Shown piece after piece: positions 23,109-30,981 of a DNA stretch of 64,000 nt. The stretch's first letter is position 1; each line of letters starts with the position of its first letter. The notes under the pieces were generated by a model. The model had not been told where the DNA came from. It ran no database searches and worked only from the letters and a program-made list of their open reading frames with translations. The DNA is from PFJX01 sp044227325 (GTDB taxonomy: Bacteria > Pseudomonadota > Gammaproteobacteria > Burkholderiales > Thiobacillaceae). The stretch covers positions 310,001 to 374,000 of the forward strand of contig JBGAFI010000001.1 of the NCBI GenBank assembly GCA_044227325.1, written 5' to 3'. Both the position numbers and the translations under genes were made by a program.

Positions 23109-23657
23109 ATCCGCATCGATCTGGATTTCACCGCCCCCGGCGCCCGCCCCGGTCCCGTGTCCTGGCTGTTGCTGGTGCTCGGCCTGCTCGCGGCCGGCGT
23201 GGTCGTCGCCGCCTGGCAAAGCGCCGATGCGGCGGCCCGCGCCGCCCAGGCCCATATCGCCCTTCTCGACAAGACGCCCGCCGCGAAAACCGGGAAGGTC
23301 GCGAAGAAGGCCGACCCCGCCCTGCAGGCCCGGGAAAAGGAGGACGCCCAGGCCCGCCGCGCCCTGGCCCTGCCCTGGAACCGCCTGCTCACCACCCTGC
23401 AGGACGGCCTGCCGGACGACATCGCCCTCATCTCCCTGGACGCGGACGGCCGGCGCGGCGATTTCCAGATCGTCGCCGACGCGAAGAGCCATCAGGCCAT
23501 GCTGGACTACTACCGCGATCTGCAAGGCGAAGCCGGCTTCAGGAGGGTGACGCTGACCCGCCACGAACTGCGCGAGATCGACGGATTGCAAGGCGTGAAC
23601 TTCAGCCTGCGCGGCGAGTGGAGCGGCGCCGGAGTCGGTCCGGAGGCCAAGCCATGA
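23106..23657 (+). CDS. PilN-like inner-membrane assembly protein
   Basis: This 183-residue protein has a single N-terminal membrane helix (VSWLLLVLGLLAAGVVVAAW) after a short cytoplasmic MIRIDLDFTAPG, which matches the PilN motif that contacts PilM. A periplasmic helix and ferredoxin-like domain follow (ISLDADGRRGDFQIVADAKS, then MLDYYRDLQGE). ATG 23106 was chosen because upstream ATGs belong to the repeated spacer. It overlaps the PilO-like gene by ATGA. PilN-PilO pairs, or GspL-GspM, form the platform under the secretin. Confidence 0.75.
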   Translation: MIRIDLDFTAPGARPGPVSWLLLVLGLLAAGVVVAAWQSADAAARAAQAHIALLDKTPAAKTGKVAKKADPALQAREKEDAQARRALALPWNRLLTTLQDGLPDDIALISLDADGRRGDFQIVADAKSHQAMLDYYRDLQGEAGFRRVTLTRHELREIDGLQGVNFSLRGEWSGAGVGPEAKP

Positions 23658-24199
23658 AGCCCGTCGCGCGTCCCCTCGACTGGCTCGCCTATGTCGCCGC
23701 CCGCCTGGGCTGGCCCGGCCTGGCCGGGCTGGGGCTGCTGCTCGCGGCCCTGGCCGGCGACCATTTCCTGGTTCTGCCTTTGCAGGACCGCGTCGCCGAC
23801 CTGGAAGCGCGGGTGGACCGCCTGTCCCGCGCGCCGCGTCCGGCCAAGGCGGAAGAGACGGAACGGGAACGGGCGGAAAGGTTCGCCGACAGCCTGCCCC
23901 TGAGCGCCGACGCGCCGGAAGCGGTGGCGCGCCTGTTCGCCGCCGCCACCCACGCCGGCCTGCGCCTGGAGCAGGGCGGCTACCGGCCGGTGGCCGGCAG
24001 CGCTGGCGGCCCGGCCCGCTACCAGATCACCTTGCCGGTGAGCGGCGACTACCCGGCGATCCGCGGCTTCCTCGCCGAGGCCCTGGAGCGCCAGCCCACC
24101 CTGGCCCTGGACGGCCTCACCCTGAGCCGGGAATCCATCGCCAGCCCCGAGGTCAAGGCGCGCCTGAACCTCACCTTCTATCTGCGGGAGGCGCCATGA
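23654..24199 (+). CDS. PilO/GspM-like inner-membrane assembly protein
   Basis: This 181-residue protein has one membrane helix (GWPGLAGLGLLLAALAGDHF), a coiled-coil segment (LQDRVADLEARVDRLS) and a C-terminal ferredoxin-like part with YQITLPVSGDYPAIRGFLAE and LTLSRESIASPEVKARLNLT. This layout is shared by PilO and GspM. The start overlaps the PilN-like stop (ATGA) and the stop overlaps the next start, so the genes are tightly coupled. It should act as the PilN partner. Confidence 0.75.
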   Translation: MKPVARPLDWLAYVAARLGWPGLAGLGLLLAALAGDHFLVLPLQDRVADLEARVDRLSRAPRPAKAEETERERAERFADSLPLSADAPEAVARLFAAATHAGLRLEQGGYRPVAGSAGGPARYQITLPVSGDYPAIRGFLAEALERQPTLALDGLTLSRESIASPEVKARLNLTFYLREAP

Positions 24200-24762
24200 A
24201 CCTGCGCCAGGGCATCCTGTTCGCCCTGCTCGCCGCGACCCTGGGCGCGGTCTGGTGGACGGGCCGCATGGAAGAGGAGGGCGGCGCGGCGGACGCGGAC
24301 CTGGCCGCGCCTCGCGGCGCCCATAAAGCGCCGTTGGCCGCCGCGCCGGGCGGCGCGACACCCCGCGCGGCAAATAACGCCGCCGCGGACAACGCCGTGG
24401 CCATGGCGCCGCCCGCCGGGAACGCCCAGGACGCCCAGGACGCCCAGGACGATGCCCGCTTCCCGGGCGGCGGGCCGGACCTGTTCGCCGGCCTGTCCTG
24501 GCGCCCGCCGCCGCCGCCCGCGCCGCCGGTGGTGATGGCGCCGCCGCCGCCGCCCATGGCGCCGCCGCTGCCGTTCAAATACGTCGGCCGCTGGAGCGAC
24601 GAGAAGGGCGAAACCGTTTTCCTGGCCCTGGGCAACCGCATGCTGGATGCCCGCGCCGGGCAGCAACTGGAGCAATGGCGCCTGGACAAGATCGGCGCCG
24701 ATAGCCTGGCCTTCACCTACCTGCCGCTGGACCAACAACGCCAATTGAGATTGACGCCATGA
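24196..24762 (+). CDS. PilP/GspC/MshK-like periplasmic connector
   Basis: This 188-residue protein has an N-terminal helix (GILFALLAATLGAVWWTG), then a long Ala/Pro-rich, disordered region with PPPP runs. A small beta domain follows at the end (FKYVGRWSDEKGETVFLALG, LDKIGADSLAFTYLPL), like the homology region of GspC or PilP that contacts the secretin. Its position just before the secretin gene fits the connector role. Overlaps of 4 bases on both sides show co-translation. The low-complexity linker could span the periplasm. Confidence 0.65.
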   Translation: MNLRQGILFALLAATLGAVWWTGRMEEEGGAADADLAAPRGAHKAPLAAAPGGATPRAANNAAADNAVAMAPPAGNAQDAQDAQDDARFPGGGPDLFAGLSWRPPPPPAPPVVMAPPPPPMAPPLPFKYVGRWSDEKGETVFLALGNRMLDARAGQQLEQWRLDKIGADSLAFTYLPLDQQRQLRLTP

Positions 24763-26696
24763 TGACGAATCCCCCCTTGCGCCGTTCCCTCGCCGCGCTG
24801 CTCTGCGCGCTGGCCGTGCTGTCCGGCTGTGCCAGCGACGCGGCCCTGAACGAGGGCCGGCGCCTGATCGCCGAGGGCAAGCCGCGCGAAGGCCTGGCCC
24901 AACTGGAACAGGGCATGCGCGAGCATCCGGACGACCTGCAATACCGCACCGCCTACCTGCGCCAGCGCGAGCTGTTCCTGGCGAGCCGGCTCGCGGCGGC
25001 GGACGCGGCCCTGAACGCGGGCCAACTCGACCAGGCCCAGGCCCTGTACCGGGAAGTGCTCGCCCTGCATCCGGAGAATGCGCGCGCCCCGGCCGGGCTC
25101 GCGGCGCTGGAAAGCGCCCGGCGCAACCAGGCCCTGCTGGACGAGGCCAGATCGGCCCTGCTGCGCAACGATCCGGACGGCGCCCGTTCCCGCCTGCGCG
25201 TGATCCTGACCCAGACGCCGTCCCACGCCGAGGCCCAGGCGATGATGGCCAGGCTGGAGGAGAAGGCCGGCCGCGCGCGCGGCATCGAGCCGCCCAAGCT
25301 CTCCGTGGATTTCCAGCGCGTGGTGACCCTGGAATTCCGGGATGCGCCCATGCGTTCGGTGTTCGACGCCCTGGCGCGCCAATCCGGCCTGAATTTCGTC
25401 TTCGACAAGGACGTGCGGACCGACCAGAAAGCCACCCTGTTCGCCCGCGCCACCAGCATCTCCGACGCCCTGGACATGCTGCTGACCTCCAACCAGTTGG
25501 ACCGCAAGGTGCTCAACGGCAACACCATGCTGATCTATCCCAACCAGCCGGCGAAGCAGCGGGATTACCAGGACGTGGCGGTGCGCGCCTTCTTCCTGGC
25601 CAACGCCGACCCCAAGCAGACCCTGGCCCTGCTGCGCACCATGGCGAAGATCAAGGACGTCCACGTGGACGAGAAGCTGAACATGGTGATGGTGCGCGAC
25701 ACCCCGGAGAACGTGCGCCTGGCGGAACGCCTGGTGCGCCTGGCCGACCAGCCGGAGCCGGAGGTGATGCTGGAGGTGGAGATCCTGGAGGTGAAGCGCA
25801 GCAAGCTGCTGGAGCTGGGGGTGCAGTGGCCGACGCAACTCGGCGTGTTGAGCAAGGAAAAGGTCACGACGACGACCGTCAATGGGACATTGAGCACAAC
25901 CACCACCAGTTATAACGATGTGCCGCTGACCCTCGACCTTCTGAAGAATATCGAGGCCGGCACGGTTTCGATGAACATCGCTCCCGGCGTCATCGCCAAC
26001 AAGACCGACGGCGACGTGAACATCCTCGCCAACCCGCGCATCCGCGTGAAGAACAAGGAGAAGGCCAAGGTCCACGTGGGCGACAAGGTGCCGGTCATCA
26101 CCTCCAACGTCACCTCCACCGGCGTCACCTCCGAATCCGTCAACTACCTGGAAGTGGGCCTCAAGCTGGACGTGGAGCCCCAGGTCTACCTGGACGGCGA
26201 CGTGGCCATCAAGGTGGGCCTGGAGGTGTCCAACATCGTCCAGCAGGTGAAGACCGCCACCGGCACCCTGACTTACCAGCTCGGCACCCGCAACGCGAAT
26301 ACCTCCCTGCGCCTGAGGGACGGCGAGACCCAGGTGCTGGCCGGCCTGATCTCCGACGAGGACCGCTCCAGCGCGAGCAAGGTGCCGGGCCTGGGCGACA
26401 TCCCCCTGCTGGGCCGCCTGTTCTCCAGCAACCGGGACGAAAAGAGCAAATCGGAAATCGTCCTGCTGATCACGCCGCACATCCTGCGCAACATCGAGCG
26501 GCCGGAACTGGGCGACGCCGAGTTCCTCGCCGGCACCGACGCCAGCCCCAACGGCCAGATCGTCCGCCTGCGTCCCGCCCTCAGCCTGCCCGTGCGGGAG
26601 GAAATGCCCGAGGTGCCGGAAGTGCCGGAGCCGTCCCACGGCGTGCCCATGGAACCCAACATGCTGCCGCTCGCGCCGCAGCCGGCCCCCAAGTAA
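24759..26696 (+). CDS. gspD: Outer-membrane secretin lipoprotein, GspD/MshL-like
   Basis: This 645-residue protein has a lipoprotein signal with lipobox LSGC, then a TPR-like helical stretch (EGKPREGLAQLEQGMREHPD and following). Secretin N domains follow (VTLEFRDAPMRSVFDALARQ, VMLEVEILEVKRSKLLELGV), and the secretin core has LANPRIRVKNKEKAKVHVGD, VPVITSNVTSTG, DGETQVLAGLISDEDRSS and VPGLGDIPLLGRLF. TPR at the N-terminus of a secretin is more typical of Msh/Hxc-like than of classic GspD systems. It forms the outer-membrane channel. The final 60 residues are Pro/Glu-rich. Confidence 0.92.
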   Translation: MMTNPPLRRSLAALLCALAVLSGCASDAALNEGRRLIAEGKPREGLAQLEQGMREHPDDLQYRTAYLRQRELFLASRLAAADAALNAGQLDQAQALYREVLALHPENARAPAGLAALESARRNQALLDEARSALLRNDPDGARSRLRVILTQTPSHAEAQAMMARLEEKAGRARGIEPPKLSVDFQRVVTLEFRDAPMRSVFDALARQSGLNFVFDKDVRTDQKATLFARATSISDALDMLLTSNQLDRKVLNGNTMLIYPNQPAKQRDYQDVAVRAFFLANADPKQTLALLRTMAKIKDVHVDEKLNMVMVRDTPENVRLAERLVRLADQPEPEVMLEVEILEVKRSKLLELGVQWPTQLGVLSKEKVTTTTVNGTLSTTTTSYNDVPLTLDLLKNIEAGTVSMNIAPGVIANKTDGDVNILANPRIRVKNKEKAKVHVGDKVPVITSNVTSTGVTSESVNYLEVGLKLDVEPQVYLDGDVAIKVGLEVSNIVQQVKTATGTLTYQLGTRNANTSLRLRDGETQVLAGLISDEDRSSASKVPGLGDIPLLGRLFSSNRDEKSKSEIVLLITPHILRNIERPELGDAEFLAGTDASPNGQIVRLRPALSLPVREEMPEVPEVPEPSHGVPMEPNMLPLAPQPAPK

Positions 26697-26712
26697 GCGG
26701 GTAGATGCCTTC

Positions 26713-27186
26713 ATGCGGGCGGCACGCGGCTTCACCCTGATCGAGCTGGTCATCACCGTGGCCATCCTCGCCGTGCTCGCCACCCTGGCCCTGCCCACCC
26801 TGCAAATGACCGTGCAGCGCCAGAAGGAGACGGAGTTGCGCGCCGACCTGCGCGACATCCGGGTCGCCATCGACGCCTTCCACCAGGCCGTGCTGGACAA
26901 GAAGATCGAGGTCGCCGCCGATGCCTCGGGCTATCCGCCGGACCTGGAAAGCCTGGTCAAGGGCGTGCCCGACATCACCAAGCCGGACCGGCGCCCGCTC
27001 TACTTCTTGCGCCGCCTGCCGCGCGACCCGTTCAATCCGGACGCGACCCTGAGCGCGGCGGAAAGCTGGGGCAAGCGCAGCTACGCGAGCCCGCCGGACG
27101 AACCCGCGGAAGGGGAGGACGTGTTCGACGTGTTCTCCCGCTCCGAGCGCAAGGGCCTCAACGGCGTGCCTTACCGGGAATGGTGA
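26713..27186 (+). CDS. Pseudopilin-like protein 2
   Basis: This 157-residue protein starts ARGFTLIELVITVAILAVLA, a complete prepilin signal with Glu +5. The later part (KKIEVAADASGYPPDLESLV, then LYFLRRLPRDPFNPD) resembles GspG-type pseudopilins with an insertion. No good ribosome binding site was seen, so it may depend on translation of the secretin gene 16 bases upstream. Its stop overlaps the next start (TGATG). It is probably a minor pilin. Confidence 0.88.
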   Translation: MRAARGFTLIELVITVAILAVLATLALPTLQMTVQRQKETELRADLRDIRVAIDAFHQAVLDKKIEVAADASGYPPDLESLVKGVPDITKPDRRPLYFLRRLPRDPFNPDATLSAAESWGKRSYASPPDEPAEGEDVFDVFSRSERKGLNGVPYREW

Positions 27187-27572
27187 TGAACAGACGCGCG
27201 CGCGGTTTCACCCTGATCGAACTGCTGGTGGTGCTGGCCATCATCGCCACCCTGCTCGCGTTGGCGATGCCGCGCTACTTCCAGCACGTGGAGCGCTCCA
27301 AGGAAGCGGTGCTGAAGGAAAACCTGGCCACCACGCGCCAGGCCATCGACCAGTACCACGCGGACAAGGGCGTCTGGCCGGACTCCCTGGACAGCCTGGT
27401 GGACGCCCACTACCTGCGCGCGCCGCCCCGCGATCCGGTCACCGACAGCACGGAGACCTGGCAATTGCTGCCGCCGCCGGAGCAGGAGGGCGAGGCCGCG
27501 GCCGGCGTCTACGACCTGAAGAGCGGCGCCGAGGGGGCCACCCGGGACGGCAAGCCCTATGCGGATCTCTGA
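27186..27572 (+). CDS. Pseudopilin-like protein 3
   Basis: This 128-residue protein starts MNRRARGFTLIELLVVLAII with Glu +5. The middle (DQYHADKGVWPDSLDSLVDA, YLRAPPRDPVTDS) is a shortened GspG pattern. ATG 27186 overlaps the preceding stop and gives the shortest normal leader; an alternative ATG lies two codons earlier. The stop lies 14 bases inside the next gene. It probably forms a minor subunit with the two neighbouring pilin-like proteins. Confidence 0.88.
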   Translation: MNRRARGFTLIELLVVLAIIATLLALAMPRYFQHVERSKEAVLKENLATTRQAIDQYHADKGVWPDSLDSLVDAHYLRAPPRDPVTDSTETWQLLPPPEQEGEAAAGVYDLKSGAEGATRDGKPYADL

Positions 27573-28284
27573 GCGCCACGGCGGCTTCACCCTGATCGGC
27601 CTGCTGTTCCTGATCGCCGGCATGGGCGTGGCCCTGGCCGCCCTGGGCAGCGTCTGGCACACCGTCGCGCAGCGCGAGAAGGAGGCGGAACTGCTGTTCA
27701 TCGGCGACCAGTACCGCCAGGCCCTGGCCAGCTACCGGCGCATGACGCCGGGCACCGTGAAGAACTATCCCGCCAGCCTGGAAGACCTGCTGAGCGATCC
27801 GCGCTTCCCCAACACGGTGCGGCATCTGCGCCGCCTGTACCGGGATCCCATGACCGGCGACAAGGAATGGGGCGTCGTGCGCGACACGGCCAGGAACATC
27901 GTCGGCGTGTACAGCCTGTCGGAAAAAATCCCCCGGAAAAAGGCGGGTTTCGCGACCGGACTGGAATCCTTCGCCGACGCGCAAAGCTACCGGGATTGGG
28001 TGTTCAAGCCGGCCGCCCAGGCGGATGCGGCCACCGATGCCGCCGCCACCCAGGCGCAGACGAACCGGAACGGCACGGAGGGCAGCCTTGGCGCCGATCC
28101 GTCGACATCGGCATCCAACACCGCCCAACCGACAGATGCCTGCGCCAGCGCCTATCAGGGCCAGATGTCGGTTTGCCAGTCCAGCTACCGGTCCGGCGAC
28201 CTGCCCGCCTGGCGCGCCTGCACCGCCGCCGCGCTGATCAGCCGCGTCGAGTGCGGCAAGGCAAGCCAAGGCGGCGGCCACTGA
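27559..28284 (+). CDS. Pseudopilin-like protein 4, lacking Glu +5
   Basis: This 241-residue protein has a prepilin-like start HGGFTLIGLLFLIAGMGVAL in which Gly replaces the usual Glu at position +5. GspK, the tip subunit of the pseudopilus, is the known member without Glu5. The following domain (YRQALASYRRMTPGTVKNYP, SLEDLLSDPRFPNTVRHLRR) is longer than in the other three pilins. A Thr/Ala-rich linker leads to a C-terminal segment with four Cys (CASAYQGQMSVCQSSY, then CTAAALISRVECG), likely two disulphides. It is the last gene of the operon and a good tip candidate. Confidence 0.8.
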   Translation: MRISERHGGFTLIGLLFLIAGMGVALAALGSVWHTVAQREKEAELLFIGDQYRQALASYRRMTPGTVKNYPASLEDLLSDPRFPNTVRHLRRLYRDPMTGDKEWGVVRDTARNIVGVYSLSEKIPRKKAGFATGLESFADAQSYRDWVFKPAAQADAATDAAATQAQTNRNGTEGSLGADPSTSASNTAQPTDACASAYQGQMSVCQSSYRSGDLPAWRACTAAALISRVECGKASQGGGH

Positions 28285-28319
28285 GCGGATTCCCGCCGCC
28301 CGTTCCGCCACTCACCGCC

Positions 28320-28345
28320 GCGCAACGGCCGCTTCGCCGTTGCGC
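28320..28345 (+). terminator. Hairpin after the secretion operon
   Basis: GCGCAACGGC (28320-28329) pairs with GCCGTTGCGC (28336-28345), 35 bases after the operon's last stop codon. There is no T-run, so termination efficiency is uncertain. Confidence 0.45.
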
Positions 28346-28434
28346 CCCACGCCATACGATGCAATGCTTTGTCCGTCGCGCGCCGCGCGTGGCGGGCCGC
28401 CACCGGTCCATGTAATCGACGAGCGGGAGACCGG

Positions 28435-29715
28435 ATGATCAGACTCAAACTGCACTGGCAGGTGCTCATCGCCCTGGGGCTGGCCGTGGCCGCCGGCTCG
28501 GCGACCCATGCCGACAGCGCCTTGCTGGGCGTGCCGGTCATGGAAATCTTCGAGTTCCTGGGCGCCTTGTTCCTGAACGCCCTGAAGATGCTGATCGTGC
28601 CCCTGATCGTGTCCTCCATCGTCGCCAGCATGGCCGGCAACCGGGGCGCCCAGGGCTTCGGCCGGCTGGGGCTCAAGACCCTGTCCTACTACATGCTCAC
28701 CAGCGCGCTGGCCATCCTGGTGGGGCTGGCGGCCCTCAACCTGGTCCAGCCGGGCATCGTCGACGGCCAGCCGGCGCGGGAAAGCCTGGGGCTGTCCGCC
28801 GAGACCGGCAATGTCATGGCCAAGGTGGCGGGGCGGGACAGCGGCGACATGGTCGAGGTGTTCCTGCGCATGCTGCCGCCCAACGTGGTCGCGGCGGCGG
28901 CGGAAGGGGAGATGCTGGGCCTGATCGTGTTCAGCCTGCTGTTCGGCTATTTTGTCACGCGCCTGCCCGAGGAGCTGGCGCGGACCCAGCACCGGTTCTG
29001 GGAGAGCGTGGCCCAGGTCATGCTGCGCATGACCGATCTGGTGATGAAGTTCGCTCCCATCGGCGTGTTCGGCCTGGTCGCCAAGGTGGTGGCCACCTCG
29101 GGCCTGGAGGCCTTCCGCCCCCTGGCCGGCTTTTTCTTCACCGTGCTGGGCGCCCTGGCGGTGCATGCTTTCGTGGTCCTGCCGCTGCTCATGCGCTTGC
29201 TGGGGCGGGTCAATCCCCTGCGCCATTACCAGGCGGTGAGTCCGGCCCTGCTCACCGCCTTCTCCACCGCGTCCTCCTCGGCCACCCTGCCGCTGACCAT
29301 GGACTGCGTGGAGAAGCGCGCCGGCGTCTCGGAGCGGGTCACCTCCTTCGTGCTGCCCCTGGGCGCCACCATCAACATGGACGGCACGGCCCTGTACGAG
29401 GGCGCGGCGGTGCTGTTCATCGCCCAGGCCTACGGCGTCGACCTGGGTTTCGGCCAGCAGGCGGTGGTGCTGTTGCTGGCCCTGCTCACCTCCGTCGGCG
29501 TCGCCGGCATTCCCGCCGCCAGCCTGGTGGCCATCACCCTGATCCTGACCCACTTCGGTCTGCCCGCCGAGGCCATCGGCCTGATCCTGGCCACCGACCG
29601 CTTGCTGGACATGTGCCGCACCAGCGTCAACGTCCTGAGCGACACCTGCGGCGCGGTGATCATCGCCCGCTCGGAAGGGGAGTCGCCCCTGTCGGCAGCG
29701 GTCGAACGCGATTGA
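28435..29715 (+). CDS. Dicarboxylate/amino acid:cation symporter (DAACS)
   Basis: This 426-residue inner-membrane protein has about eight membrane helices. Family signatures are TASSSATLPLTMD (serine-rich hairpin), LPLGATINMDGTALYEGAAV (central NMDGT) and TDRLLDMCRTSVNVLSDTCG (helix 8 substrate/sodium motif). Relatives GltP and DctA import glutamate, aspartate or C4-dicarboxylates with protons or sodium. ATG 28435 follows GGGAG. An SPOR-domain gene follows after 9 bases. Which substrate it takes cannot be told from the sequence. Confidence 0.92.
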   Translation: MIRLKLHWQVLIALGLAVAAGSATHADSALLGVPVMEIFEFLGALFLNALKMLIVPLIVSSIVASMAGNRGAQGFGRLGLKTLSYYMLTSALAILVGLAALNLVQPGIVDGQPARESLGLSAETGNVMAKVAGRDSGDMVEVFLRMLPPNVVAAAAEGEMLGLIVFSLLFGYFVTRLPEELARTQHRFWESVAQVMLRMTDLVMKFAPIGVFGLVAKVVATSGLEAFRPLAGFFFTVLGALAVHAFVVLPLLMRLLGRVNPLRHYQAVSPALLTAFSTASSSATLPLTMDCVEKRAGVSERVTSFVLPLGATINMDGTALYEGAAVLFIAQAYGVDLGFGQQAVVLLLALLTSVGVAGIPAASLVAITLILTHFGLPAEAIGLILATDRLLDMCRTSVNVLSDTCGAVIIARSEGESPLSAAVERD

Positions 29716-29724
29716 GGAGGCGCG

Positions 29725-30315
29725 ATGCTCGCGAAATTCGGCTTTGTCCTGTTGTTCCTGGTGTTCGGACTGCTCATGTTCCTGCTCGGCGCCAGCCTGC
29801 CCGAGGACACGCGCAAGGCGATTCCCCTGCTGGGGAAGATCGGCATGTCCACGCCCTCTACCGCCCCGGCGTCCGCCGGAGAGGTTGCCAAACGAGCCGG
29901 CAACCAAGCCGACAACCAAGTAGGCAACCCAGCCGGCAACCCAGCCGGCAACCCAGCCGGCAAACCCGCCGCGGACGCGAAGGCGCCGCCGCCGGTGCCC
30001 CTGGAGACCTTGCTGGTGCCCGCGCCCCTGCCGAAGCAGGGACGCTATGCCCTGCAAACCGGCATCTTCACCGATGCCGCCCAGGCGGATGCCCTCGCGG
30101 CCCGCATCGCCGCTCTGCATCTGCCCGGCGTGAAGGCGCTTTCCCTGGCGACGCGGGATCGGGAAGGAAGGGACTGGTGGGTGGTCGCGGCGGGAGAGCG
30201 CGACGCGCCGGACGGCCTGGAGGACGTCCGCGTCTGGCTGGGCGAGCGGCTCGCCCTGGCCGACGCCCGCGCCATCCTGCTGCCGCCCGAGCCGAAACCG
30301 GAGGCGAAGCCGTGA
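29725..30315 (+). CDS. Membrane-anchored SPOR-domain protein
   Basis: This 196-residue protein has an N-terminal membrane helix (FGFVLLFLVFGLLMFLLGAS) and a disordered linker with six tetrapeptide repeats (GNQA, DNQV, then GNPA copies). A C-terminal SPOR domain follows (RYALQTGIFTDAAQADALAA, then WWVVAAGERDAPDG). SPOR domains bind denuded glycan strands of peptidoglycan and often mark division or envelope proteins. It is probably co-transcribed with the symporter, although a common role is not obvious. It ends 5 bases before a convergent minus-strand gene. Confidence 0.85.
   Translation: MLAKFGFVLLFLVFGLLMFLLGASLPEDTRKAIPLLGKIGMSTPSTAPASAGEVAKRAGNQADNQVGNPAGNPAGNPAGKPAADAKAPPPVPLETLLVPAPLPKQGRYALQTGIFTDAAQADALAARIAALHLPGVKALSLATRDREGRDWWVVAAGERDAPDGLEDVRVWLGERLALADARAILLPPEPKPEAKP
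29899..29970 (+). repeat. Six 12-bp tandem repeats in the SPOR-protein linker
   Basis: Units such as GGCAACCCAGCC repeat six times, three copies identical. They encode tetrapeptides in the linker between membrane helix and SPOR domain. The identical copies suggest recent slippage, so linker length may vary between strains. Confidence 0.85.
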
Positions 30316-30320
30316 ACCGC

Positions 30321-30599
30321 TCAGCCGAAATTTCCGCTCAGGGGGTGCGGCCGGCGCCAGCCGGCCATGCCGTAACCGTCCACGAAGCAGATCTTCACCT
30401 GGCTCATGCCGATGCTGCCGAACCACACCCGGGCGCTCGCTTCGTTGCGGTCGCGCGTGATGTACCACAGGGCGTCGCCCCGGGCCTGGCCCCGGACCGG
30501 CACCCGGTAGACCCACAGGTCCGCGCTGCCCGGATCCGGCACCAGGGCGGCGCGGATCTGGGCGTCGCCCGGCTCCATGGCCTGGTAGATCAGCGCCAT
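30321..30599 (-). CDS. Small protein, DUF6150-like
   Basis: This 92-residue cytoplasmic protein has the pattern LIYQAMEPGDAQIRAALVPD, DLWVYRV, WYITRDRNEA and KICFVDGYGMAGWRRPHPLS, which I associate with the DUF6150 family of small proteins of unknown role. The match is from memory. ATG 30599 follows GGGAG. It is separated from the effector island by a plus-strand gene and so probably does not belong to the long T6SS transcript. It is convergent with the SPOR gene. Confidence 0.55.
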   Translation of the reverse strand: MALIYQAMEPGDAQIRAALVPDPGSADLWVYRVPVRGQARGDALWYITRDRNEASARVWFGSIGMSQVKICFVDGYGMAGWRRPHPLSGNFG

Positions 30600-30619
30600 C
30601 CCTTGCTCCCGGAGCGGCC

Positions 30620-30940
30620 GTGAGGGATGCCATGCGCATCCGCCTGGCCATCGCCCGGCGCGAACTGGAGCTCAAGCTCGAGCGGGCCGGCGACCGGGCC
30701 GCCGGGCGGCTCGCCAGCCCCCATCCCGTGCCGGAGGATGCGGAAGCCAAGCGCCAGCGGGCCGCCGAGCGCCACGGCATGGCCCCGCCGCCGGCGCGCG
30801 CGGAAGCGCCCGCCAGCATCGATCTGCCCCTCGACCCGCGCGAGCAGACCATCCTGTCCTACCGGCTGGCGCCGGACCTGCGGCGCGGGCTGGCCGGGGG
30901 CGTGGCGGTGCCGGAGAACAAGGGGCGCAAGCAGGACTAG
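30620..30940 (+). CDS. Small charged protein, 106 residues, unknown
   Basis: I do not recognise this protein. It starts at GTG 30620 behind GGAG, with an alternative ATG at 30632. The sequence is helical and charged at the start (IRLAIARRELELKLERAGDR), Pro-rich in the middle and basic at the end (GRKQD). It lies on the plus strand between two minus-strand genes, with divergent and convergent neighbours. The composition looks more natural than that of overlapping frames, but without homologues the call is moderate. Confidence 0.5.
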   Translation: MRDAMRIRLAIARRELELKLERAGDRAAGRLASPHPVPEDAEAKRQRAAERHGMAPPPARAEAPASIDLPLDPREQTILSYRLAPDLRRGLAGGVAVPENKGRKQD

Positions 30941-30981
30941 GCGGGGCCGGTCACGCTTTGCCGGTGGATTCGGGCCGCCCA

